43,339 nt of DNA, taken from positions 1 through 43,339 of the IMG/VR virus record IMGVR_UViG_3300009431_000035; one strand, written 5' to 3'. The notes below the pieces were generated by a model. It did no database searches. It saw only the letters and a list, made by a program, of their open reading frames with translations, and was not told the origin of the DNA. Position 1 is the stretch's first letter. Every line of letters begins with the position of its first letter. This DNA is from a virus. Shown one piece after another: positions 15,999 through 24,276 of the stretch. The translations under genes were made by a program, and so were the position numbers.

Positions 15999-18281
15999 TT
16001 AGGCGCTGCCCTTGCTCTTCAGGCCGCCCCGGTATTCCTGGAGGCTGACGCCGAAGTCGAAATAGCCCCGGAACTGCACGCCCAGGACGTTGAAGTCGGC
16101 GTCGGCCCGCTCCACGACCGGGTTCTGCTGGCCGTTCAGGAACACGACCTCGATGACGGGCATGTCGCCCGGGGCGGCGAGCAGATACCAGGCGGCCGTG
16201 CTGTACCCGGTGATCCCGCTGTTGCTCAGGTACGACGAGCGGACCGGCGTGAAGTTGCCGGCGTGCGGGTTCTTGGTCAGGTACTTCGTGGACGCGGTGG
16301 TGTCACGCAGCTCCACGGACTGGGCCAGCTGGGTCGCCGTCACGATGAGGGCGTTCGGGACCAGGAGAATCTTCGGCGCGATGGCGACGGGGTCGCCGTC
16401 CGGGTCGGTCTGGTCATAAAACGCGGTCTCGGCCGTGGTGAGCGCGTTGACGCTCAGGGCCGTGGCGGCGCCGCTAATGTAGTTCCCGCGGCCGGAGGTG
16501 AAGAAGGACCCGTTGTTCAGGAATGCGGTCCAGAACACGGTGTTCAACTTCAGCGCGGCCCCGCGGCCGATCTTCGTCGGCACGGCCGTCAGCGCGCCGA
16601 GGTCATCGTTGATGATGTCGGTGCGCGTGATGGCGTACATCCGGCCGTAGGTGTCCGCCTGGTTGGTGTAGCTTTCGGACCCGACGGTGCCGTGCTTGAG
16701 CTCGCCGGTCGGCCCGACCTGGTCGAACTCCATATTGCCGGTCAGCCGGTAGCTGGTGACCTGCTTGAAGTCCTTCACCGGGCGGGTGGCGGCGATGGCC
16801 CGCCAGCTGTCCTCGACGGCGTTGAAGCCGGCGAGCAGGGACTTGTTCGCCACGTTGCCGAGGATGCCCGAAAGGCTCAGCGTGCTGAATGCGGCCTGCA
16901 GCCAGGCGGTCGGGTCCTGCTGGTAACGCGGAAGTTCCACGCCGTCGATGGCGGCGGCCATCGCGCAGAACTCCTGGAAGCCCACGCCACGCAGGTTGGC
17001 GGCGGCCTCGAGGGCGGGCTCGCCGCAGATGGCCACGATGCTGTCCTGGGGCATGGCGGCCTGCAGGTAGCCGGTGGCCAGGAGCATCTTGCGGGTGTTG
17101 TCCGCGTCGGCCCCGCCCGGGGTGACCTGGGCGCGTTCGGTGCGGACGTGCTCGAGGACGCTGGCCCGCAGGTCATCGACGGTGATGGTGCCGGCGATGG
17201 CCTGGGCACGTAGTTCCTCGATGCGCTCGCCTTCGAAGCCACGGCAGGTGGCTTCGATCAGGTCGCGGCGCTCGCCTTCGGCCCGGATGCCTTGCTGGAC
17301 CATCGCCTGCACGTCGGGTTCGGTGGCCGCCGGCTCGGCGGGCGACTTCGGTGCGGCGGCGGGTGTGGGCGCCGGCGTCGGCTCGCCGCCATCGGCGGCC
17401 GCGATTTCGGCGTCGTACTGGGCACGCAGGAAGGCCTGGCCTTCCTCCGACATCGTCTCGACGGTGTCGAAGCCCTTTGCCTTCAGCCATTGCTCGAACG
17501 TCATCGGTTTTCTCCTCTGGTCAGGGCTGGCGACGCGTTGCGCGGGGATGGCGGATGCCGCCACTCGGGCGCGGGTCTTGTCGTCGGCAGCGATTGCCAC
17601 GAAGCTGAACTCGCCCAGCGTCGCCTTGCGGGCGATCAGCACCGGGCCTTTCCATGTCTTGCCGTTGGCGGTGGCGTCCTTGCCGGACTCGACGAACTCC
17701 ATCCGTTCCGCACGTGCCCCGACCGAGACCCGCCAGGGGAAGCCGTTCTTCGCGGCGCCCACGACTTCGGCGGCTGCCTCTCCGGTACCGCTGACAAGGC
17801 CTTCGGCCGTGACGCGGTTGTTCGATTTCTCCACCGTGGTGGTGTGGCCCACGACGGCCCGCGGGTCATGCTGCAGCAGGGCGGGCTTCTGTTTTCCGCC
17901 GATCGCCAGGCCGCTGACCTCGATCACGACGGGCCAGTACCAGCCGGCCAGCCGCATCGCCCCACCGGTGTAGGCGAGCATTTTGAACGTCGGCAGTTTC
18001 GGCTTGCCCTCATCGTCGGCGGCCTCCAGGTCGATCACGGCGTCGGCCTCGAGGGCGATGGTGGCCGGGGCGAAATACTTCCACTCCCCATCGTCGGCGT
18101 AGTAGAACGCACCGCCGTCATCGGTGGCGTCCAGTTCACCGGTGCGGAAGTTCAGCCGCTCCGGGTCGACCTGGGGTCGCCCGTGGGCCCGTTCCCACAT
18201 CGCCCGCATGGCGGACATCTGGACGGGGTTCAAGGTGTCGACGTCGATGCCGTTTTTCTCGCACCACTCGGCGAAGTTCAT
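15999..18281 (-). CDS. Prohead protease-major capsid fusion protein
   Basis: 760 residues, ATG at 18281 in ATGA overlap with the portal gene. Residues 1-250 contain a prohead-protease-like domain: LLQHDPRAVVGHT with His138 and FPWRVSVGAR with Ser186, fitting the His/Ser pair of phage maturation proteases. Residues 260-330 are a Gln/Ala/Pro linker or scaffold, and residues about 390-760 are an HK97-fold capsid (AITRTDIINDDLGALTAVPT, FNVLGVQFRGYFDFGVSLQE). Met260 (17504) has its own GAGGAGAAAACCG ribosome binding site, so a separate capsid precursor may also be made. MNFAEWCEKNGIDVDTL at residue 1 resembles MTFEQWLKAKGFDTVETM at residue 260. Confidence 0.87.
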   Translation of the reverse strand: MNFAEWCEKNGIDVDTLNPVQMSAMRAMWERAHGRPQVDPERLNFRTGELDATDDGGAFYYADDGEWKYFAPATIALEADAVIDLEAADDEGKPKLPTFKMLAYTGGAMRLAGWYWPVVIEVSGLAIGGKQKPALLQHDPRAVVGHTTTVEKSNNRVTAEGLVSGTGEAAAEVVGAAKNGFPWRVSVGARAERMEFVESGKDATANGKTWKGPVLIARKATLGEFSFVAIAADDKTRARVAASAIPAQRVASPDQRRKPMTFEQWLKAKGFDTVETMSEEGQAFLRAQYDAEIAAADGGEPTPAPTPAAAPKSPAEPAATEPDVQAMVQQGIRAEGERRDLIEATCRGFEGERIEELRAQAIAGTITVDDLRASVLEHVRTERAQVTPGGADADNTRKMLLATGYLQAAMPQDSIVAICGEPALEAAANLRGVGFQEFCAMAAAIDGVELPRYQQDPTAWLQAAFSTLSLSGILGNVANKSLLAGFNAVEDSWRAIAATRPVKDFKQVTSYRLTGNMEFDQVGPTGELKHGTVGSESYTNQADTYGRMYAITRTDIINDDLGALTAVPTKIGRGAALKLNTVFWTAFLNNGSFFTSGRGNYISGAATALSVNALTTAETAFYDQTDPDGDPVAIAPKILLVPNALIVTATQLAQSVELRDTTASTKYLTKNPHAGNFTPVRSSYLSNSGITGYSTAAWYLLAAPGDMPVIEVVFLNGQQNPVVERADADFNVLGVQFRGYFDFGVSLQEYRGGLKSKGSA

Positions 18282-19759
18282 TTGTCGGTCTCCGGTTCGG
18301 CAGCAGCGGCCGGGGCGGGGGCGGCCTTGTCCCACGGTTGCGGCAGGCCGGCGTCGGCGCGGGCCTGGGCCTCGCGCTGGCGTTGGTCGATTTGGTCCTG
18401 CCAGTCATGGCCGGCTCGAGCGTGGTAGTCGCTCTCGGTGATGATGCCCTTGCCGACCAGGTCGGCCCGGGCGCGCAGCCATCGCGGGTCGATTTCCTCG
18501 CGGGTCGGCCACAGCCAGCCGTGGGGCCAGAAGATGCGTTCGATTTGGCCGAACATCCCGTAGTCGGCCACGCGGACGGCCTCGGTCAGCCAGGCCATGA
18601 AGATGCGGTTGAGGGCGACGGTCTCCAGTTCCGATCGCTGCACGCGTAGGGACTGAAAATAGGTCTGGTGGTCGAGGCGGCCGCTGGCGAAGTTGTAGTC
18701 GCTCGAATCGCCGGCGGCGATGTTGTAGGGCACATCCATGCAGCGGGCGATTTCGGTGATGATGGCCCGTCTGAAGGGCGCGAAGTTTTCGGACGGGTGC
18801 TCGCCCTTCATCTGCGTCGGCTTCCATCCCTCGGGCGCGAACATGATCGTGTTGCGTTCGATTTCCATTGTGACCCAGGGGTCGACCTCGGCGGCCTCGC
18901 CGCCCACGGGCGCTTCGGTCTGCATCACGATCGCCAGGTCGGCGGCGACCTCGGCGGCGTTCAGCGTGGCCAGGGTCAGCCGGCGAAGCTGGGCAAAGAG
19001 CGGCAGGGCGGGCGTCAGGTCCGGGACGCCGCGATGCTGTTCGGGGCGTTCGGGGGTGAACCAGTGAATGACGCGGTGGGCGGCGATGCGATCGTAGGCG
19101 TTGAACGGGTCAGCCGAAATCGTGCGGGCGCCCGGGTGCGACTGCAGCACGTGGTAGGTCTGCGGGTTCCCGTAGGCGTCGAAGACGATCCCATCGATGG
19201 CCTTGTCCTCGGGCTTGCTCAGCATGCCCGTGGACGGCGTGGTGACGCGGTCGGCCTCGATGAGGCGCATGTCCAGTTTGACCGGGCTGTCCAGGCGGCG
19301 GTTCGTCACCAGGACGCCGAAGGCCTCGCCGTCCTGGGCCTTGGCCTTCCGCATCGTGCGGAGCTTCTCGGCCAGGTGGACGGCGTCGCACCACTGCTGC
19401 CAATAGGTTTCGATGCGGCGGGCGACCGCGAGGTCCTCCAGCTGCAGGCGTAGGCGCGGGCCGGTGCCGATCAGGTCGGCGGCCAGGGTGCTGACCAGCC
19501 CGCGGGCGAAGCTGTTATTGGCCACTTCGTATCGGGCCCGCTTGCGGAGGATGGTGCGGACGGACTTGCTGCCGGCGGCGGTGGGGCTGAGCGCGTCGGC
19601 GGCGGCCCAGTGCCGCTTGTTCATGTCGGTGGTCTGCGCCACATCGTAGGTGGCCCGGACGATCGCGGTGCGGCGCTCAGCGATGTCGCTGGCGGTGATG
19701 TGCCGGCGCCGTGGCCGGCGTCGGCGGGCGCCTCGGGTTTTGGCGGCGGCTTTTGCCAT
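18278..19759 (-). CDS. Portal protein (lambda gpB family)
   Basis: 493 residues. The basic N-terminus is followed by NKRHWAAADALSPTAAGSKS, a lambda-type portal start, then RARYEVANNSFARGLVSTLA and LIGTGPRLRL. Middle markers are IEADRVTTP, then AHRVIHWFTPERPEQHRGVP and ALPLFAQLRRLTLATLNAAE. ARCMDVPYNIAAGDSSDYNF ASGR near residue 350 is the most diagnostic block. The portal forms the dodecameric DNA channel and packaging motor docking site. Its ATG shares one base with the gpW-like gene stop (TGATG), and the protease-capsid gene follows with ATGA overlap. Confidence 0.93.
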   Translation of the reverse strand: MAKAAAKTRGARRRRPRRRHITASDIAERRTAIVRATYDVAQTTDMNKRHWAAADALSPTAAGSKSVRTILRKRARYEVANNSFARGLVSTLAADLIGTGPRLRLQLEDLAVARRIETYWQQWCDAVHLAEKLRTMRKAKAQDGEAFGVLVTNRRLDSPVKLDMRLIEADRVTTPSTGMLSKPEDKAIDGIVFDAYGNPQTYHVLQSHPGARTISADPFNAYDRIAAHRVIHWFTPERPEQHRGVPDLTPALPLFAQLRRLTLATLNAAEVAADLAIVMQTEAPVGGEAAEVDPWVTMEIERNTIMFAPEGWKPTQMKGEHPSENFAPFRRAIITEIARCMDVPYNIAAGDSSDYNFASGRLDHQTYFQSLRVQRSELETVALNRIFMAWLTEAVRVADYGMFGQIERIFWPHGWLWPTREEIDPRWLRARADLVGKGIITESDYHARAGHDWQDQIDQRQREAQARADAGLPQPWDKAAPAPAAAAEPETDK

Positions 19760-19974
19760 CAGTCATCGGCGGCAGCGCCGGGCGGGATCAGCCGGCCCAT
19801 GCGAATGCCGAACGTCCGCTTGGTGCTGACGGTGGTGAGTTCCTTCGCGGCCAGGTACCGGTCGGCGGCGATTTGGTCGGGGATGGAATGCTGGCGCACC
19901 ATGACGCCGTCGCCTCGCGCCTCGCGCGGGCCCTGGGCGTTGCTGGTGACGTCGGTCTGCAGGTCGGTGGCCAT
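19759..19974 (-). CDS. gpW-like head-tail joining protein position, small
   Basis: 71 residues with a GGAGACCCGC ribosome binding site. The sequence ends in KRTFGIRMGRLIPPGAAADD and has a central helix SIPDQIAADRYLAAKELTTV. In lambda-like genomes a protein of about 70 residues (gpW) is encoded between terminase and portal. The length and place agree, though sequence similarity to lambda gpW is not obvious. I recall similar short proteins ('ADRYLA..., LVPPG') before portals of other phages. Likely role: head completion. Confidence 0.7.
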   Translation of the reverse strand: MATDLQTDVTSNAQGPREARGDGVMVRQHSIPDQIAADRYLAAKELTTVSTKRTFGIRMGRLIPPGAAADD

Positions 19975-20021
19975 GCGGGTCTCCCGTGGCGTCAAGAGTT
20001 GCGAGCGGGCGTTGCCCGGTG

Positions 20022-20160
20022 CCGCCCCCAGCGGGCCCGGCCCGGCCTCGCGGGCCGGGCGGACGTGTCGAAACAGTAGCCGCCCGGGTGCACGGGCCCG
20101 GGCGGCCGGTTGTCGAGCGATTGTGCGCTGCCAGCACACCGTGGCCACGGAACAATCGCC
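20022..20160. other. Cluster of strong hairpins between packaging genes
   Basis: Within the 208-base spacer 19975-20182 are several perfect inverted repeats. GCCCGGCCC/GGGCCGGGC lies at 20035-20060 (9 bp) and GCCGCCCGGG/CCCGGGCGGC at 20079-20106 (10 bp). GCGATTGT/ACAATCGC at 20117-20124 and 20152-20159 closes a region with two smaller hairpins inside (GTGC...GCAC and the palindrome CCGTGGCCACGG). The last group can fold as a three-way junction. No gene fits here. It could be an RNA element, a processing or transcription-pausing signal, or a packaging-related DNA site. Confidence 0.5.
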
Positions 20161-20182
20161 CGCTCGCATCGTCGCATTTACA

Positions 20183-20587
20183 TCATCGTCGAGGTTCGGC
20201 GGTGTAGCCCCCGGAATCGGGGGTAGTTACACCGGTAGACCCTTGCGCTACGCATGTAGAACCGGCCAGGCCGTAGATCCGCAGGACCACGCGGTAGGTG
20301 TCGCGGGGCAGGCCCCAGAGGGCGACGTCGGCGTGGCCGAAATCATCGCACCCGCGGGTCGTGGCCAGACCCCCCAGCATCGCCGACAGGCCCTCGAGGG
20401 CGCGGCGTATGTACGCCCGGGCCCGGGGGTCGCGGCGGCCGACCAGGCCGTCGGCCAGTTCGTGGATGCTCAGGCCGTTGGGCTCGCAGGGCAGGACCTC
20501 GAGCAGGTCGCGGCTGGCGTCGGGGATTATGTCAGCCAGGGTCGGCCATATCATCTGGCCGATCGGCGTCGGCGGGTTGCTGGTCAT
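20183..20587 (-). CDS. Winged-helix-type DNA-binding protein in packaging module
   Basis: 134 residues, starting MTSNPPTPIGQMIWPTLADI with a GAAAGGCC ribosome binding site. Residues about 35-80 (LPCEPNGLSIHELADGLVGR, then ARAYIRRALEGLSAMLGGLA) look like a winged helix. GLSIHELADGL would form the first part of the helix-turn-helix. It overlaps the zinc-ribbon gene by 56 bases. It may be a regulator or packaging accessory factor; position alone cannot decide. Confidence 0.66.
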   Translation of the reverse strand: MTSNPPTPIGQMIWPTLADIIPDASRDLLEVLPCEPNGLSIHELADGLVGRRDPRARAYIRRALEGLSAMLGGLATTRGCDDFGHADVALWGLPRDTYRVVLRIYGLAGSTCVAQGSTGVTTPDSGGYTAEPRR

Positions 20588-20810
20588 CGGATGGCCTTTC
20601 GATGGTGGTGACGCGCGTGCCGCAGTGGCGGCACTCGCGGCGGCGGCGGATTCCGCCGCGCGTGGCCGGGCGGGTGTACAGGACCCGGAAATGTCCGCAG
20701 CCGCATCGCCGGCAGACGATGCCCTCGGCGTCGGGGGCCACGCCCGGGGTGATGGGCTCGCTGTAGCGCTTCCGATCGCGTTCCATGTGGTAGGTCTCCA
20801 GGGCGCTCAT
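20532..20810 (-). CDS. NrdR/Ogr-like zinc-ribbon protein
   Basis: 92 residues, ATG at 20810 in ATGA overlap with the large terminase. A zinc ribbon occupies residues about 30-68: IVCRRCGCGHFRVLYTRPAT, then RRRRECRHCGTRVTTIER. The spacing CxxC...CxxC and the Arg-rich 'RRRREC' match the N-terminal ribbon of NrdR and the phage transcription activator family Ogr/Delta. An alternative start at 20786 has GGAGACC six bases upstream. The role may be late transcription activation. Confidence 0.76.
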   Translation of the reverse strand: MSALETYHMERDRKRYSEPITPGVAPDAEGIVCRRCGCGHFRVLYTRPATRGGIRRRRECRHCGTRVTTIERPSDDQQPADADRPDDMADPG

Positions 20811-23125
20811 TTGCGCGGGCCTCCGGTGAGGTCGGCCTGGCTGTACCGTTTGCGGCGGCGCTGTTGCTGGGCGTCCATGCCGGGCGTGCGGCAGCCGGCC
20901 ATGGCGCCGGCCACGGCACAGCCGGTGAGGCAGTCCAGCCAGTGGTTGTCGGGCTTCGACGGTCGCAGTTTCCATTCGTGGACGGTGCGGCCCTGCCCGT
21001 AGGTTTCGACCCAGGTCTCGGCGGCGGCGACGTGCTGGGCGATCAGTTCGTGGTCCTTGGGGCTCTTGCCGAAGAGGGTCAGGCAGCCGGGCTCGCCGTC
21101 GGGGGTGCCGATGGCCCGGTGGACGAACGATTTCCAATAGTTGACGTCGACCGCGATGTGGGGGAATTCCTGGGTTCCCTTGACGGTCGGGGTGTACCAG
21201 TGATGTCCGTGCTTCTCGCCGGGCTTGCGGCGGTAGGCGGCCATCGGTTTGTTGCGGGCGCCGATGCCCTGGCCGCGTGACAGTTCCATTGCCGAACCGC
21301 CGGCCTTGTGTTTGACGGCGGCGACCACCTTGGGCTTGTAGCCCATGTCCACCAGCAGCCGCTGGATGCGGCGGACGCCGTGGCCGCCGGCGACCTTCCA
21401 TTCGCGGTGCAGCAGCTGGGAGACGGCGGCCTCGAGGCCGGCCATGATGGCGCCATCGGTGCCGGCGCCCGGGTGGGCGCGTCGGAGCGTGTTGCGGGCG
21501 TTGTGCGTTGTGAACCAGCCACGGCCTTGGTCGGGCCAGGTGCCGTAGTCGATCAGGTACCCGGTGAAGTTCGCCTCCCAGGCGGCCACGGCCCAGAACA
21601 GCACGCGGTCGTGGACGTCGACAAAGGCGGTGACGGCGGTGGCGTCCAGGGGTATCTGCCCGCGGGGTCGGCCGTTGATCTTGGCGGCGACGTTTTCGGG
21701 CGTCAGGACGTCATCGGCCAGTTGCTCCTGCATCGGCTCGTTTTGGTATTCGGCAAAGAACGCCTCTTCATTCCGCAGCTTCAGATTCATCGCATGCTGT
21801 AGGGCGCTGAGTTCCTTGCCCGGGCGGTGGTCATAGAAGTGTTCCCAGGCGACCTTGGCGCCGGCGTCCATCGCGGCGCGGTGCTTGCGGTAATACGCGG
21901 TCGCCTCCTGCCCGCGGCGGCCGGCCTGGATGCTCTGGCGGCGGCGCTCGGCGTATTCGTCCCACAGTTTGGTCTGCTTCGGGAAGGCCTCGACCAGGCG
22001 GGTGCACTGGCTCTGCCAGTCGGGGCTCTTCTCGACGTCCATCAGCCGGTCGGTCAGATCGTCCTGGTATATCTTCGTACAGAGGACCACGCCGGCGATG
22101 TCAATGCCCGGGCCGGCCATGCCCAGGACGTCGCCGTTGATCAGCTCGAGCCGGTATCGGGTCTGCGTTTCGCTGCGGGCCGATTCGCGGGTCTGCGGGT
22201 CATCCAGGAGGACCAGGCCCGGGCGGATGATGTCGCCGTCGGGGCGGGTGTATTGCTGGCCACGGATGTTGCCGGCCTCCAGGCTGGTCGCGGAAAACAC
22301 CGCGCCTCGAGCGGCGCCGCGGTCGAGTCCGCGTTCGGCGAAACTGGCGGGCAGTTGCTCCGGCCAGATCGTCGGGAAGACCACCATGTCGCGTTCCCAT
22401 CGCACGTGGGTCAGGCGGCCGTCGGCGTGCTGCTGCAGCTGGCGCTTGCTCGAGTTCTCCAGGCAGCGCAGCGGGTAGAGGGCCTCGGGGAAGTCGGCGG
22501 CCAGCAGGGCGTTCTCCAGGATGGTCATCTTCATCGGGGCCATGACCAGGCGGCGGGTGTGGGGCTCGCTGGCGGTGACGCAGCTGACGTAGGGGATGCG
22601 GTCGCCCAGCAGGGCCCACTCGGCGGCCGTGCGGGCCAGGGTCGTTTTGCCGGCGCCGCGGTACATGGCGAAGGCGAACAGGCCGCCGTGCAGAATGACG
22701 TCCTGGAGGATGGCGATGGCCCGTAGGTGGTCGGGCGACCAGGGCCAGTGGAATGCCCGCGGGTGGTAGGTCTCGCAGAACAGCCGCAGGTCGGCCAGGG
22801 CCGCTTCGCGGCGGGCCCAATCTTCGACGTCGGGGATCGGGCAGATGTCCTGGGCGGCCTTGGTGGCGGCCCGGCCGGCGGCGGCCTGGCGTTTGCGTTT
22901 CTCGACGTAGTCACCGCCGGCGGGCTTCGGCCGCTCGTGCTCCAGGACCAGCCACCGGACGTACCGCAGCAGGTGTAGGGTCTTAGGCTTGGCGCCGGCG
23001 ACGCGCTGGGCGGCGGCGTCGAGTTGGCGGCGCAGCCGGCTGCGGGTCAGCACGGTACCCAGCGGCGTGCCGTTGACCAGGCGTAGCAGGTCGGTCTGTG
23101 TCAGGGCCTGCAGGTCAGCGGCCAT
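20807..23125 (-). CDS. Phage terminase large subunit
   Basis: 772 residues. The ATPase Walker A is AFAMYRGAGKTTLA (residues 151-164) and Walker B is GLVLLDDPQ (303-311). A nuclease domain follows (LDATAVTAFVDVHDRVLFWA, with Asp in a strand), plus MELSRGQGIGARNKPMAAYR and a final PDNHWLDCLTGCAVAGAMAG, a C-terminal block typical of GpA-type terminases. It cuts concatemers and drives DNA into proheads through the portal. The N-terminal 100 residues are a helical extension, making the protein longer than many relatives. The ATG overlaps the small-terminase-like gene by 11 bases. Confidence 0.93.
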   Translation of the reverse strand: MAADLQALTQTDLLRLVNGTPLGTVLTRSRLRRQLDAAAQRVAGAKPKTLHLLRYVRWLVLEHERPKPAGGDYVEKRKRQAAAGRAATKAAQDICPIPDVEDWARREAALADLRLFCETYHPRAFHWPWSPDHLRAIAILQDVILHGGLFAFAMYRGAGKTTLARTAAEWALLGDRIPYVSCVTASEPHTRRLVMAPMKMTILENALLAADFPEALYPLRCLENSSKRQLQQHADGRLTHVRWERDMVVFPTIWPEQLPASFAERGLDRGAARGAVFSATSLEAGNIRGQQYTRPDGDIIRPGLVLLDDPQTRESARSETQTRYRLELINGDVLGMAGPGIDIAGVVLCTKIYQDDLTDRLMDVEKSPDWQSQCTRLVEAFPKQTKLWDEYAERRRQSIQAGRRGQEATAYYRKHRAAMDAGAKVAWEHFYDHRPGKELSALQHAMNLKLRNEEAFFAEYQNEPMQEQLADDVLTPENVAAKINGRPRGQIPLDATAVTAFVDVHDRVLFWAVAAWEANFTGYLIDYGTWPDQGRGWFTTHNARNTLRRAHPGAGTDGAIMAGLEAAVSQLLHREWKVAGGHGVRRIQRLLVDMGYKPKVVAAVKHKAGGSAMELSRGQGIGARNKPMAAYRRKPGEKHGHHWYTPTVKGTQEFPHIAVDVNYWKSFVHRAIGTPDGEPGCLTLFGKSPKDHELIAQHVAAAETWVETYGQGRTVHEWKLRPSKPDNHWLDCLTGCAVAGAMAGCRTPGMDAQQQRRRKRYSQADLTGGPRK

Positions 23126-23408
23126 CGGCGATTCCCTTGTTCAGCCAGGCGGCGTAGTGGACCAGGTTGATGCGGCCGGCGGGGTCGGCCGGGGCGCCGG
23201 CCTCGAGGTGGCGTTTGATGGCGTCGGCTGGGACCTTCAGCAGCTTGGCGGCCTGGGCGACGGTCAGCCGGGTCGGGTCGGCCGGGCGGGGTTTGCGGGG
23301 CGTGGCCTTCTTGCGCGGCTTCGGCTTCCGCTTGGCGGTGGCCTTCTTGCCGGCGGGCCGGCGACGGGGTTTCTTCCGGGCGGTTTTCTTCGCGCGCGAC
23401 GATGCCAT
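23115..23408 (-). CDS. Small-terminase-like DNA-binding protein
   Basis: 97 residues with GGAGACCCCG ribosome binding site. Residues 1-45 are an extremely basic Lys/Arg/Pro/Ala tail (KKATAKRKPKPRKKATPRKP). Residues 46-90 form a helix-turn-helix: LTVAQAAKLLKVPADAIKRH, then LEAGAPADPAGRINLVHYAA, as in Nu1/excisionase-type winged helices. Directly upstream of the large terminase this is probably the DNA-recognition subunit. The tail may give non-specific DNA binding. Confidence 0.77.
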   Translation of the reverse strand: MASSRAKKTARKKPRRRPAGKKATAKRKPKPRKKATPRKPRPADPTRLTVAQAAKLLKVPADAIKRHLEAGAPADPAGRINLVHYAAWLNKGIADGR

Positions 23409-23478
23409 CGGGGTCTCCGGTGGCGAGCGGACGTGGGCGCGACGTTCGGGCCCGTGCGGCCCGTGGTGTGCGGGGTCT

Positions 23479-23508
23479 ATTCTGTCATATCGACCGCCCC
23501 GCCGGCAA
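23479..23508 (-). promoter_or_regulatory. Candidate sigma70-type promoter for the packaging operon
   Basis: On the minus strand TTGCCG (23508-23503) and CAGAAT (23484-23479) are separated by 18 bases, about 70 bases before the first packaging gene start at 23408. The same CAGAAT -10 with an 18-base spacer occurs in the candidate promoter at 28038-28067. Two of six -35 bases deviate. Confidence 0.4.
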
Positions 23509-23657
23509 GGGTCCAGCGGGCCCGTGACGGCGCCCGGGCGACGGTCGAGATCTCCCGCGCCACGCGAGCGGCGTCACGGCCTCCCATCCTGGCGGCGGTG
23601 GTGTATGCTGGGGCCTGGCCCGGGTCGGCTCAGGCCCGGGCGGAAAGGCGGTTTGAC

Positions 23658-23843
23658 ATGGCGAAGAAGATCTCGCCGGAAACGCAGGACGCCATCGACG
23701 CCCACGCTCGGGCGCTGACCTCGAAGGCGGTTGCCGATCGGGAGGCGCGCGTCGCCGAACTGCTGGCGATGCGCGTGCCCGTGGCCGAAGTCGACGAGTT
23801 CGTGAAGCGGACCGAGGCGTTGGTGCCGAAGGGCCGCCGCTGA
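23658..23843 (+). CDS. Small helical protein, first gene of the plus-strand island
   Basis: 61 residues, ATG at 23658 behind GGAAAGGCGG. The sequence reads MAKKISPETQDAIDAHARAL and TSKAVADREARVAELLAMRV, then VPVAEVDEFVKRTEALVPKG. It is fully helical, charged and without membrane segments. A GCCCGGG/CCCGGGC stem lies directly before the ribosome binding site. It is the only gene of this strand between the packaging genes and the island proper and is followed by a very strong hairpin. Function unknown. Confidence 0.6.
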   Translation: MAKKISPETQDAIDAHARALTSKAVADREARVAELLAMRVPVAEVDEFVKRTEALVPKGRR

Positions 23844-23869
23844 CGTCGCGGTCGGTCTGGGCGCAGGCG

Positions 23870-23900
23870 ACGGGCCCGTCGGCGATGCCGGCGGGCCCGT
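23870..23900 (+). terminator. Very strong hairpin after the 61-residue gene
   Basis: Arms 23871-23883 and 23887-23899 pair over 13 positions with one T-G wobble, the flanking A/T adds a fourteenth pair, and the loop is GAT. Only TT follows, so it is not a classical intrinsic terminator. It could block exonucleases, pause polymerase or be an RNase III site. Confidence 0.45.
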
Positions 23901-23981
23901 TGCGCATCCGGGCCTGGCGGACCGGCGCTGGCGAAGGAGTGACGCCCGACCGGTAGGTCGGGCCGGTCCGCAGCCGGGTCG

Positions 23982-24010
23982 GTTGTAGCATCGGGCGATG
24001 CCGCTGACAA
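23982..24010 (-). promoter_or_regulatory. Candidate minus-strand promoter with TTGTCA / TACAAC
   Basis: TTGTCA (24010-24005) and TACAAC (23987-23982) are spaced by 17 bases, a good sigma70-type match. The spacer contains GCATCGCCCGATGC, a perfect palindrome arms-plus-centre, which could be an operator. It would read leftwards under the plus-strand 61-residue gene towards the packaging operon about 570 bases away. Confidence 0.42.
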
Positions 24011-24276
24011 GCCGTGCTGGCGGCGCCGGCCGGCGTCGGCCCCGGCCGGGCCAGGGGGTCATAAGTGCCCTTCTCAAAAGGGGTTCCCCGCAGATTTCGA
24101 CACTTTTTTTTCGCACACAACTGTCGAACACGCGGGCTGATAGCCTGCAAGTGCCCTAGCCGCAACACTTTAGGACTTCCCATCGTCGGAATCGGCTGTA
24201 ACATGCCACCATGAAGATCGAACTGAACAACGCGGTTGGCGGCGGCGAGGCGGCGGGCCGCGTGGGAGATAAAACC

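Larger units (their letters stand above)
23844..24276. other. Intergenic control region of the plus-strand island
   Basis: 433 bases with no convincing gene. It contains a 13-14 bp hairpin with a three-base loop at 23870-23900 (CGGGCCCGTCGGC / GCCGGCGGGCCCG). This is followed by TCCGGGCCTGGC at 23907-23918, and a minus-strand promoter candidate lies at 23982-24010. An inverted repeat TTCGACA (24096-24102) / TGTCGAA (24123-24129) flanks a run of T. Two AAGTGCCC copies lie at 24063-24070 and 24150-24157. It looks like the regulatory zone for both strands, but no plus-strand -35/-10 pair was clear. Confidence 0.45.
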
